NCBI GenBank assembly: GCA_014218235.1
Contig: CM024759.1
Span: 5,534,712 to 5,598,711, forward strand
DNA length: 64,000 bases
Source: Colocasia esculenta
Taxonomy: Eukaryota; Streptophyta; Magnoliopsida; Alismatales; Araceae
Direction: 5' to 3'
The stretch's first letter is position 1. Every line of letters begins with the position of its first letter. Shown piece after piece: positions 53,300 to 64,000 of this stretch. Below the pieces are notes generated by a model, which saw nothing but the letters and a program-made list of their open reading frames with translations, had not been told where the DNA came from and did not search any database. The position numbers and the translations under genes were made by a program.

Positions 53300-55699
53300 T
53301 GTAACATCCCAAAATTTTATTAATTAAAAATTTAGAAAAATGTGATGATTTTGGTTGTCAAACACAATCACTTTCATGAGATATGATTATCTTTATTTTA
53401 GGAATTATCTTTGTATCAATAATAATATTACAGTATTATATTCAGAGGTGCGCACTCCGACGGGGCGTCACCAAAATTCTGTAACGAAATTGAAATTCGA
53501 AAAGACCATAACTTCCAGAAAAATATGCTGGTTTTAGAAATGTAAATATCCAGAATTATTGACGTATGGATATCAGGATTAAGTCGACACAATGATTTTT
53601 CAGGCAATTTTGTTGGATAAAAATTTAATTTCAAAAATTAAACTAAAATTACCATAATTTGTAAAATCTTCCGATTAGCTTATGTTTGGAATTTCAACTT
53701 GTTTAGACTTCATTTGGATCCAAAAGTGTAGAGAGAATTGGACCAGCTGAATTAACCCCTTTTTACGTAACCCATTTTCTTGATTTTTTTTGCTTACGTA
53801 GTATGGGCTATGTAAGACTGCTTACACCTTGGGTAAGAGGCTTACACGTATCTTAATACATGTGAGAAGGGTAAAACTCCAAGGTCAACGTGGCTGTTGT
53901 AAAACCAAATGGGGTTTTACGGTGGCAAGTGTATGGCTGCGTGCCATATATGCATGAAGTCTGGGCAAGGATTTAAACCTCCCCTTAACCATTCGTATTG
54001 GTTTTTACCCACTTGCTCAAACGTTCAACTGTTGCTGCTGCTGCTCTTGCCGTAGTTGCTGATGCTGCTCCTACTGTAGCTGTAGCTACTGCTCCTATTG
54101 TAGTTGTTGCTGCTGCTACTCCTACTACTGCACCTGCTGTGGCTGCTACTTCCACAACTCTTCCTTCTTCATGTTGTTACTGTTGGTTCCTCCGTTGAGG
54201 AGAGGAGAAGGACCTTCATCTTTCCTAAATCAAGTACGATTGTTTCGTTCTTGTCTCCAGGAACTTCGTGTTTAAGTGTTTACCACGTTCATACTTTGAA
54301 TTGGGTTCTGTAAACATCCTTAGGAATGTTTTTCTTATTCGTTGTAATCATGCTTTAGCTAATGTTCATGTCTTATCCAAGCTACTTGTGGAGAACTTCC
54401 TACTAGATGCAAGGAAAATTTTATTAGAAGTGTTGTATATACAGTAATCATCCTTTCATAAGTTTTCATGCCACCCATGTGTAAAGATTGTACTCCTATT
54501 GTTCTATTGTTTTCCTTCATATAAGTGGTGTTTAGAAATGTAAATAAGATCCATTAGGTGTTGTTAATCATACATCAAATCATAGGAATACTTAGAAAAA
54601 CCTCCTGAGGTAGTGTTACACCATTTCTGAAAGATCAACTTGCGACTATCGACAGTTAGAACCCATCTGTCGACAGATATCATGCTTCCAGAACCCATAA
54701 ATTCAGAACCACTAGTAGATGACAACATATAGAATTCATCTGGAAGGGACCAGATTCCAGAATTTGGTTCTGGATGATCAGTGGTTGTCGACATACACTA
54801 CTTTGTTATGTTAACCAGACCCACTCCTTGTCCAACCCAAGGTGACACTTTGGTATCAACCAAACAAGTTGTTTTCCTCATTTTCTTGGATTCTAACTAA
54901 TGTACCACTGTGAGAGATCATTTAATTGTCATCCACATCCAACCATGGATTGTTCTTGAACACGCTCAAGTATAATTGATTCCTACATGGCTACAACCTT
55001 CTGAAGTCATTGGCATTGACTCATAAACCTTTGTTACATGTGAGATTTTGAGTAGTTGTGTACCATACATGAATGTTTAACAGAAATGATTCGTGATGAC
55101 AACCTTGGGTCTTGAGACTCATTTGAGATAAATGTCTGTGCAAGTGGGGCTGATCCAGTTCCGAGAGGAGCACCCGAACTCGTTTACTGGTCGTACAGAA
55201 CAATATTGGATCTACTGGATGTTTGGCATTACATCGTACTTACTTGATTGGTCATCAATTAATTATGTCATGAGATGGTTATGTGTTTCTTACTTGAACC
55301 AGAACCTGATTATCATATTGAACTCATTTCTATACAAACTTTATTCAATACAATTATCAGTTGTGTATAGTACCTAATTCATTGGTTATCTTAATCTTAT
55401 GATAAGAGGATGAATCATAATGGGCACTTTATCTCATTAAATCTTACTGTTTTAGGTGAACATGATGAGCCTAGCTCTTAAAAGGGTGTGTTGAGCGGTG
55501 GAGTCCCTTAGATTCCTTTCTAGTATTGTAGTCAGAAGAATGGAAATGTTATTAAGTCTCTTTTCTCACTCCTGTGAATTGTAATGAGGAGTGTTATGTA
55601 TGTAAAGCTTTTGCTATAATAATGAGAGATGTTTGTATAATCTAAGTTCTATTTCTTAAGTTTGTTTTCTGATAAATAGTGATTTATTAGGACGTGACA
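53300..55699 (+). mobile_element. 2400-bp solo LTR
   Basis: It starts TGTAACATCC and ends GGACGTGACA. Flanks are AGTCA (53295-53299) and AGTCC (55700-55704), a four-of-five match, plausible as an aged target duplication. Its interior matches the LTR at 56523 throughout, e.g. CTCCGACGGGGCGTCACC / CTCCGACATAGCGACACTGG near 53456 and 56669, TGTCGACAGA motifs, and GGATGTTTGGCATTACATC near 55217. A GCT/ACT-rich stretch (54025-54180) forms an Ala/Val-rich ORF of compositional origin. No internal domain follows. Confidence 0.8.
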
Positions 55700-55774
55700 A
55701 GTCCCCTAAAAGTACTATTTTATCCCTTAAACCCTAAAATTTTTGGGTCGTTTCCCCCTCTGTTGGTCACGAGT

Positions 55775-56080
55775 TGCTTTGATTTGGTGGCCCTGCACAG
55801 TGCCACCATATCACCTCTTTCCCCCCCAACTGTTTCACTTTTTTTCCCTTTTGTTTTTTTAGCACAATTTCAAGTGATTCGGTGACTCTACGCAGTGCCA
55901 CCGTATCATCTTTTTCCTCCACCATTTCACCAATCCCCCCTCTTTTAAGCACCATTTCAGCTTGATTCGTTGGCCCTGTACAGTGCCACTGTATCATAGC
56001 TTCACCCCACCGATTCATCTTCAAGTCCTCCTTTTTGTTTAGCATATGTGATTCGATGGCTATTGTAGCCACCAGTCCAT
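55775..56080. repeat. three to four diverged 87-94-bp repeats
   Basis: GATTNGGTGGCCCTGCACAGTGCCACC-like blocks lie at about 55782, 55876 and 55963, with a remnant at 56050. On the minus strand the frame repeats a peptide of about 30 residues (WHCTGPTNQAEMVLKRGG, WHCAGPPNQ). The ORF 55767-56072 spans all units. It may be compositional; the last 450 bp before the next LTR hold nothing else I recognise. Confidence 0.6.
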
Positions 56081-58686
56081 GAACAAGTGCTATAAAAGAG
56101 GGTAAACAACAAATAATATTTTATGTTGATAGCAAGGTTTACATGTGTTTGCCCCATCCTTTTGGTCTCAGCGTATACCAGTTCTCTCGTAAGCGTGCCT
56201 CGAAAATTGGTGTCGTGTGCTATGGTGGTGATGCTTATGGCATTCACTATGATGTTGGTACTGTCTCCATTGTGGTTGGTGGATACCGTGCAACTCCCCA
56301 ACTTGCAAAATAAGAGGAGGTGCTGTAGGATTTTTCCCCCACACTTTGAGCTGACAATTTTTCTTCGATGTGATTTTCATATCTTGGACCAGTGGAAAAA
56401 TGAACTAGTGACTCCGATGAGCCGGTGGCATTAATAAACTAGCGTAAACTCAAAAAAATCCATAAAAAATGTTGATTCTGTAGCAAAATGACCCGGTGGC
56501 TCCCTTGAACAGTGACCTGGTATGTAACACCCTGAAATTTTTATTTATTATGAAATGTGAACAATTTAATTATTAAACATAATTATTTTCATGGAATGTA
56601 ATTAGTCTTAATTTAAGATTTATTAGAGATAATAAATGATATTTCAAGTGCTGTACTTAGAGGTGTGCGCTCCGACATAGCGACACTGGAATTCTGTAAC
56701 GAAAATGGAATCTAAGAACACCATAATTCCCAGAAAAATATGGTGATATCAGAAATGTACATATTCGAAATTATTGACGTGCGGATATCGAGATTAAGTC
56801 GACACAACTATTTTTCGGGTGATTTTTCACCAAGTGTAAAATAAATTCTAAAAATTAAACTAAAATCACCATAATTTGTAAAACCTTTTCATTAGCCTAT
56901 GGATGAAATTTTAACTTGTTGGAACACCATTTGGATACTGAAACCTAAGGTTAAGTGGGCTAGTTGAATTATTGCCCATTTATGGTAAGCATTTTTGTGG
57001 GTTTTTCTTGCTTACGTATGAGGGCTACGTAAGCAATAACCCATGGCCTAAACATCTTACACGTCCCACCATTAGGTGTAACCATGAGATGGTTGCATGG
57101 ACCAGGTGGCTTTGATAGGTTTAAGGTGTTTATACCTTGACACATGCATGGCCGACGTGCCAAGCATGCGTGAAGGGTGGGGGCTTATAAAAGCCTCCCT
57201 TCACCCATCATGTGGGATTCCCTTCTTGCTCTTGCCTCTTCCCTGTTCTTGCACCCACTCTTGTTCTTACTGTTTCTTTTGCTGCCATTGTTGTGAGGGA
57301 GCTGCTACTGCTAAATCTACTGCCTCCACTGATTGTACCTGAGGAGCTCCAAGTTGTAGCTATCCGTAGACTGCAACAACTGCACCCCAGTGCCATCTTT
57401 TCCTGTTGGTTGTGAACTCTTCAAAGGGAAGGCTTCATCTTCTTCTAGTTAGGTAGGATTCTCTTCTCTATTCTATTCTCTTTTCTTTTCTCAATCCTTG
57501 TCTTCTAACCCTGTTGAACAGTTCATGATCACCTACATACTTGCCTTTAAACTTGTAAATTCTCATAAGAACTATGTGTCCATCTCTTGTAATCATGTTT
57601 TAGTATGTGTGTCTGCAGGGTTCCATCCTCTCTTCATACCTTCATCTTCTACTAGAGAGCCCATAGCTATGTACATGTAGCCTTGGAATTTGTCCACCTT
57701 TCTTACTTAAGTGTGTACATCTTCTGTATGAATGTTTGTACCTTCAAGTTTTTGTTTGACTCCTTAAATATTTCTGGAATTATGTTTCTATCATGTAGGA
57801 ATCCTCCTTTATAGCAGTTGTTATAGGAGTTATATTCTTCCAGTATCATGTTATGCTAAGTTTCTAGCTAGACTTGTATAGAGATTGTCATCCTATGTGT
57901 CACCTTGTTCAGAACATAAAACAGTAGTGAAGGCTATAAATAAGTCTTTCCATTTGATATTACTCATACTTTGATCCATAGATTCCATGGTTAAAGTTTT
58001 TAGAGTAAACATAGAGTCATTTCTGGAAGTGGAACTAGCGGCTATCGATAGATAGGAAGTACCTGTCAACAGACCCCAGGCTTCCAGAACTCCAGGTTGC
58101 TGGAAACAGCAGTAACTGTCGACAGATGGACCCTGCTTATCAATAGACACACTGCCCTGTCAACAGACAGACCATGTCTGTCGACAGGCACTGTCCCAGA
58201 ACCAGAAATTGACTTCTGGATGCCATCACCTATCGACAACTACCTCCTGGCTATCCACAACCACTGTTCTGGCCAGTGTTCCAGCACCTTCCTTTGCTCA
58301 GTCTCTTGCTAATACTTCAATCCATATGCCTAGTAAGCTACCATCTTTATTCCTTTGAGTATTTACTGTTATATCACTACAAAGATCATCCACATTGTGT
58401 CCTTTATCCTTCTTTGAATTACTCTTGAGTTTTCCAAATACAAGTACCATCTAGTTGGTTAAAACTCCCTATATTTAGTAACTTGAGTTCATAAACCTGA
58501 TGTCATGAGAGTTTGGATATTTGAGTACCTCTGTTGGTTATGATTAAGTTATGATGACAGTTATTGGGTCCTTGGATCCCACATGATTATTATGCCTGTG
58601 TAAATAGGGCTGGTCCAGTTCTAGGAGGAGCACCCGAATTCATTTACGAATCACGCAGAATGATAAAGGACGCAGGGATGTTTGGC

Positions 58687-61324
58687 TGTCACGTCCTAGT
58701 AAAATTCTATTTATAGAATATGACAGATATTAAGTACAAGAATTAACATAAAAGTTTAGGTATACACGACTAGTTTTGTGGAAACTTATTACATGATACT
58801 CCTCCTTGTAGTCTACATGAGGAGCAGATAGAGGTAAACTGTACATTAATACATCCCAACCAAACTATAAGAGAATAAAAGAAAACAAGTTGTTTGATTA
58901 TGAATGGTCCACTCAACACACCAATCCCCTTTAGCCTTCACTCCCATCTTGTTCACCTGAAAATGGTAGGATGAATGAGCTAACTAGCCCAGTAGAATTC
59001 AGTTCCTTTTAAATAGAAAGGATTCAAATGTATATACTCAGGGTAAGAACATGTATAGATTGCTAGCACTGAGAGTTCAAGATAATGAACAAATGGGTCA
59101 CTTCAATAACACATATAAAATAAGAATAACTTACAGGCAAGTTCAATAACTCAGAATATTACTTGAAGTCAGAATCATACACACTTTCACACACACAAGT
59201 ATGACATGATGACTAATCAACACGAGTGATGTATGCCAACATCCACTTGCCCTCATCGTTCCCGCGCGGCCACTAACGAATTCGGGTGCTCTCCCCAGGA
59301 CTGAACCAGCCCTTATTTGCCAGGCATAATTCTTAAATGAGTCCAAGACTCACAACTTGTCATCATAACACACTCACTCTTGTAATGGTTCAATTGGGGT
59401 ACACAAGTATTCAAGATTTCACATGTAACAAAGGTTTAGAGATTAATACCAATGATTCCAAAAGGTTGTAACCATGTAGAAAACAATCAATCTTGGGGTT
59501 TTTAAGAATAATTCATAGCTAGATATGGATGACAAAAGAATAATCCCTCACAAAGATATACATGTTGTGTTGAAGACAGGTCGACACTACTGGACAGATA
59601 GGTCGACACTACTGGACAGATAGGCCGACACTACTGGACAGACAGTTCAACACTACTGGACAGATAGGTCAACACCACTGGACAGATAGGTCGACACTAC
59701 TGGATAGATAGGTCGACACTACTGGATAGATAGGTCGACACTACCACTGCTTCCAGAACACAGTCAGAAGGAAAGAAGAAGAATAAGAAGAATCCTACAA
59801 CATGGGTGGTATGAAAAACTTATGAAAAAAATATTATTGTATATATAACCCTTCTAAGAGATTTTTCCTTGCATCTATTAAGAAATCATTTACAAGTACA
59901 CTTGCCTAAGGCATGAGTATTAACTAAAACATGAGCACAATGGACAGAAAGGCATACCTAATGATCTTTATAGAACACAAATCAAGGGGTGAGTATGGTA
60001 GACACTTTACTCAAGATTCTAACCAAAGAAGGAGACATGATTACATAAAAGAAAATTATTTCTACTGGTTTCAGCAACACCAATCAGAATAGATATAAGG
60101 TAAAACACTTAACATGGATTCTTTAGCATATGGAGATCTAGACAAGAGTAAGGAAGGAGAAAATGAATCCTACAACATGGTTCCAAATTAAAACAGGTTA
60201 AGATGGGAAAAGAAGTGATGTATTGCATCCCATGACTAAACACTAATTTAAACATGATGAAAGATTCAATTCCTATCATGGAACTACCTTCCGAATATGG
60301 AAAATAGCATACTCTTGGTGATATATTACTTCACACCAATGATTCAAGGCTGATATGTGGAAGGAAGAAGAAGAGAATAGGAAATGAATCCTAGCTTTCT
60401 TGAGGAGTATGAGTTCCTCCTTAATATATATAGATATCCACATAACAAAAGGATGGAATGGAAAGTTTGCACGTATGGTAGCTTTAACAGGTACACTGAA
60501 GAAGTGGTGATCCTTCGTAGGTCAAGCAGCAACAGCACACAACAATAGGTTTGATCTCCTCCAAACAACGATAGTAGCAGCACATCCCAATGCAAAGGAA
60601 CGACCAAGAGCGGCAGAGGTGGAGGAGAGAAAGACTTGAATGTCAGCTGGTGAAGGGCTTTTATAGAACATCAGAGTTCTCATGCACGATGGCACCTCAC
60701 CCGCCTAAGTGGAGCAGTAAAAACCGTTTGGTTTTTACTATTGACACGTTTTGCATGCACTCTCCCCAGTTTAACACATAAGGGGTTAACGTGTGAAGCT
60801 TTCACTTAAGTAAGGTGGCTTTTCTAGCGCGTAAGTACACTAAAATTCCCAGAAATCCTTACCGTAATTGATCCATAATTCTGCTGGTTCAAAAATCCTC
60901 TTATAAACCCATTCAAATAATGTCAATTTGTGTTGAAATTTCATCCATAAGCTAATGTAATGATTTTACAAATTATGGTGATTTTAGTTTAATTTTTAAA
61001 ATTTATTTTACACATGGTGAAAAATTACCCAGAAAATAGTTGCGTCGACTTAATCTCGAAATCCTTACGTCAATAAATCTTGATATTTACATTTTTGATA
61101 TCACCACATTTTTCTGGGAATTGTGGTGTTCTTAGATTTTAATTTCGTTACAGTTTTTCGATGTCGCCCTGTCGGAGTGTGCACCTTTGAGTACGACATT
61201 AGGGTAACGTTTATTAACACTAACTAATCCCAGATATTAATTATTTCAAATTAATAATAATAATAAAGTCTAATAATCGCCTTATTCATGTTTTTCAACA
61301 ATTGAAATTTTTCTGAGTGTTACA
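58687..61324 (-). mobile_element. nested solo LTR, 2638 bp, TTGGC target duplication
   Basis: Read on the minus strand it starts TGTAACAC (61324) and ends GGACGTGACA (58687). TTGGC flanks both sides (58682-58686 and 61325-61329). It belongs to the same family as its host LTR (shared TCCGACAGGGCGACATCG near 61164 and GTCGACTTAATCTC near 61043) but carries an expanded 22-bp array. The perfect target duplication makes it the youngest event at this site. Confidence 0.9.
59575..59752. repeat. 22-bp tandem array in nested LTR
   Basis: About eight units of GGTCGACACTACTGGACAGATA recur every 22 bp (59581, 59603, 59625, 59647 and on). Sister LTRs have only scattered CTGTCGACAG words at the equivalent place (54650-54670, 58115-58190), so the array grew in this copy. 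Confidence 0.92.
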
Positions 61325-61847
61325 TTGGCATTGCATCAATACCAATTTGATTATGGTCATCATGTTACCTGTCCTGTGAGAATATATATATCAGTCAGAC
61401 TATGAGATTCATTGTGAATTCCTGTGCATGTTTTGTATTTCAGTACCACTATTCCAATTTCACTATCATGTTAAGATACTTGTTCGTTCATCTTTGATAT
61501 CAGTCAAGTCTTTTTCCTTGATCATCATATAGTTTAATCCTTTTGATTTGAGAATTTGAATCCTACTGGGCTAGTTAGCTCATCAAATTCTACTTTTCTA
61601 GGTATCTACAGTTCTAGAAGGCGGGACATCGAGATATGTGTGTGGAGAGACCAACCTTGACGACATTTTACTTTTGAGATTGTAAATTGGAAACCCTGTA
61701 ATATTCATAGAATGTCAGTTATTAAATTTTTATCTAGTAGAGCTCCCGAGCAATTTTCTGCTCAAATAGTTCAAAGTTTACTCTTGATTTCTCGTTCGTT
61801 CACGTTCCGACATTTATAGTTATATTAAATGACGGGACGTGACAGAA

Positions 61848-61859
61848 TGGTATCAGAGC
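61848..61859 (+). other. primer binding site (initiator tRNA-Met)
   Basis: TGGTATCAGAGC follows the LTR end GGACGTGACA after three bases, confirming that the LTR at 56523-61844 is a 5' LTR with internal sequence attached. Confidence 0.9.
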
Positions 61860-62430
61860 ATTGGTTGAGGATTCAAATAGTTATGGTCTTCAACATCCTC
61901 TAGTGACCTGTGAGGATGAGTAGAAAGCTTGAGGTTAAGCTAGATAGGTAAAGTTGGATATAAATTGTATTGAGTATGAACAGAATATCTAGAGGTAGTT
62001 TCCTTCCTACGATTCTTCTCTACTTTCATAACTTCATGCTTATAGTCTCTTCATTTGTATAAAGCCATATTTCCTTTTGTTCCATGTTCTGTAGGATTCC
62101 TTCTTCCTTCTTTCCTTCATTCTTGCTTCTTTTTCGTACACAAGAACCTCATGTTTAAAGTGTTTACCTTGTACACACACTTGTCTCTAATTCTGGAAAG
62201 AACCATGGAAGTGTTGTTCTATTCCTTGTAATCATGCTTTAGCTAAGGTTTATGTTATGACTCGAGCATACTATGAAAATCATTCCATTAGAAGCAAGAA
62301 AATGTTGTCAGAAAGTGTTGCACTTCTAGTTGTCATCTTTCCTTAGATTTCCATGCCACAATATATCCATGTTGTTTTACTTGTTTCCCTTACGGAAAGT
62401 GGTGTTTAGAACTGGAAACAAGACTCTTTT
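61860..62430 (+). mobile_element. leader of the LTR element joined to an internal LTR fragment
   Basis: The first part is leader-like with no ORF. From about 62080 to 62430 the sequence matches the middle of the LTR at 53300: GTAATCATGCTTTAGCTAA at 62229 versus 54346, and AAGTGGTGTTTAGAA at 62397 versus 54524. Leader has therefore been joined to LTR sequence by deletion or recombination. Confidence 0.6.
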
Positions 62431-64000
62431 TGTAACGTCGCGTGCTTTTCGGATACATGCAGATCATGTGTGTTGTGGTTGTGGCGGCCGTTGCGAGGCC
62501 AGTGTGAGTTGGTTATGTGGAATGTGTGGTGTGGATGTGTGGTTTGTTCAGGTGAAGTGCAAGTTTGGTCCTGAAATGAAATAGGACCTGCTGCAGTTGG
62601 GTTGGAGTTGGTGGCCAGGGGTGGTCGCTGACTTGTTGGCGTCCAGATAGGTGGCCGTTGACTTCATGATCTTGGCGGCATTAGATGTGGATGTTTAGGG
62701 TGGCGGTTGCTATTGGCGGCAGAGGGGTTGACGCCAACCTGAGAATTCTGCAGGTTATAGGGTCACTCGAGAGCAGGTTCTTCACCTGGTTCTCATTCTC
62801 CCTTGCCCCAGCTTCATGCCCCCGTGTTCCTAAAGCTTCCAACAGGTACTGAAGGGTGCTTGGAGGATCGTGGGACGTGTGGCGTTGCCGAATCGCGCGA
62901 GGAAACGCCGTGGCGTGGTGCAATTCCCGTGGGAGCTCGCGGAGGGTTCGGTGTGAACCGGGAGATTGCGGGAGGTTTTAGCGCGTTCTGACGTAGGGAA
63001 TGACCCTTGTAGTTCCTGTAGGTTGTGTTAATGTAATTAGATAACATGAATCTGCATGAAAATGGTGATTTCGGGTCATGGTATCCATGCGGGATAATGG
63101 GTGGTTTGATGATTTTAAGTAGTAAAGCATGTTGTTTTAGTTTAATTATAATGCATGGGAGTTAGAGGAACTGTTTCCTCCTATTTTCTTAATGGTTTCG
63201 GGATCAGGAATGCATGTGGGATCGGTTAGGGTTTCTGCAGGAGTAGAAGCTGAAGATCTTGGCGTCAACATCGTTGGTCGCCAGGTTCATCAGCTGGGAT
63301 ATAGACGGCCAGATCACTTGACGTCTACTTCCTGTAAGCGGTAGTCGATGTGGCCGCCTACTTGTATATAAGCAGAAATGACTATTTAAGGTATTTGTCG
63401 ATAATTAATGGTGCGTTGGCACCTGAGGTGCACTGAGTGCACATGGTTTCTGTATTTAGCATACGGAGTATGCAGTGACTTGCTTACTTTCGTGGTTGCG
63501 TATTGTTCACGCGAGTCTAGTTGGGTTCACGTGTAGTGGACCATTGGTACTTGTGGTTTACATGATGTTTCACGTGGTTTGTGTGTGACGTGCACGTGGT
63601 TTTGTGTACGTGGAAAGTAGTACGACACCTACCATGGTTACCTCTCCAGTTGGGTGCCCCAGGTTCTTTGTGAGCCAGACTGTTAGCTCGGAGCTTTGTC
63701 CCGGTACTTGTGTTGTACCGTCGAGGTCTGTGTCGTCTGACCTGGACACCCTCACTCTTGTGTTTGAGTTGCACGTCCGGCTGAGGGAAAGACGACAGTG
63801 GGACAGTGACACTTGTGTTTGTCTTTAGTCACTTGTAGCGCGCTCGTAGTTGGGGGTACAGACACCAGTAGATGTACTGGACCCCAGCTAGTCCTTTTCC
63901 AGTGCCTCACTCTAGAGAGTTCCGGGCCAGGATCTCTAGAGGTGTTAGGCATGGGCCTGTGACCGTGTGGTCCGCAGGTGGTGGTGTTTAGTTGGTCTCC
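62431..64000 (+). mobile_element. probable start of another LTR-like element, cut by window end
   Basis: At 62431 the LTR-matching sequence stops and TGTAACGTCGCGTGC begins, a typical LTR start in this window. The following 1.57 kb are GC-richer with many GTGTGG/CACGTGG words and ORFs lacking recognised domains. No end or target duplication is visible, so the call rests on the TGTAAC start and the abrupt change. Confidence 0.4.

Larger units (their letters stand above)
56523..61844 (+). mobile_element. 5' LTR interrupted by a nested inverted LTR
   Basis: The LTR starts TGTAACACCC (56523) and ends GGACGTGACA (61835-61844), four bases before the primer site. An inverted solo LTR (58687-61324) sits inside; removing it and one TTGGC copy leaves about 2.68 kb, similar to the 2.4 kb LTR at 53300. 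Continuity is clear because GGATGTTTGGC|ATTGCATC across the site matches GGATGTTTGGCATTACATC in the LTR at 53300. The left flank is TGGTA; the right end of the element is not in the window. Confidence 0.85.

Noticed and set aside
54000..54200. Ala/Val-rich ORF as a cell-wall or arabinogalactan protein
   Set aside because: It lies inside a solo LTR, comes from GCT/ACT triplet expansion and lacks a signal peptide start.
1..64000. Gene cluster or operon-like pathway
   Set aside because: All cellular-gene pieces are broken and separated by transposable elements; no intact set of genes remains.

Overview
The window looks like nuclear DNA of a flowering plant. Its protein remnants match plant families: a cytosolic acetoacetyl-CoA thiolase cut by GT-AG introns, a peroxisomal multifunctional beta-oxidation protein and an AAE3-type acyl-activating enzyme. 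Its LTR elements use the plant primer site TGGTATCAGAGC, and one carries an antisense ORF typical of plant Tat-lineage elements. The GC-rich AAE3 fragment beside AT-rich introns may hint at a non-grass monocot or magnoliid, but I cannot settle the species. I found no intact cellular gene, tRNA, rRNA or CRISPR. Nearly everything is transposable-element sequence, much of it nested.

Layout. 1-6541 is an LTR element on the minus strand (gag, primer site, 2.9 kb LTR). Upstream of its TATA box the LTR carries a striking array of palindromes. 6542-8125 holds the 3' part of a related element and a LINE 3' end. 8334-13585 is a second LTR family with a tandemly expanded LTR, a gag ORF fused to LTR-derived sequence, and a hAT-like foldback with an 8-bp target duplication. 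14103-19555 is a dead thiolase gene split by a 3.36 kb foldback, followed by a decayed exon of a multifunctional beta-oxidation protein. 20-26 kb is AT-rich and mostly empty apart from a clean solo LTR (22695-23478).

27.6-32.1 kb is a second copy, on the plus strand, of the first element family, again with the palindrome array. A diverged copy of the thiolase foldback, carrying two further foldbacks, cuts it at about 32074. 37.3-41.7 kb is a minus-strand Tat-type Gypsy remnant with an antisense ORF. A broken hAT transposase follows, then a 3 kb solo LTR with a perfect target duplication (42417-45398). 47.0-47.8 kb is an L1 remnant. 49.5-51.5 kb has exon-like pieces of an unidentified gene and a truncated AAE3 fragment. 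53.3-64.0 kb is a stack of related long LTRs: one solo, one interrupted by an inverted solo LTR, and one followed by primer site and leader that a further LTR-like sequence seems to interrupt.

The genes do not work together as a pathway. The region records repeated insertion, LTR recombination, tandem expansion and gene decay. The signals most worth following are the U3 palindrome ladder shared by two element copies, the large foldback family, and the two fatal changes in the thiolase copy (nucleophile Cys to Tyr, Arg to stop).
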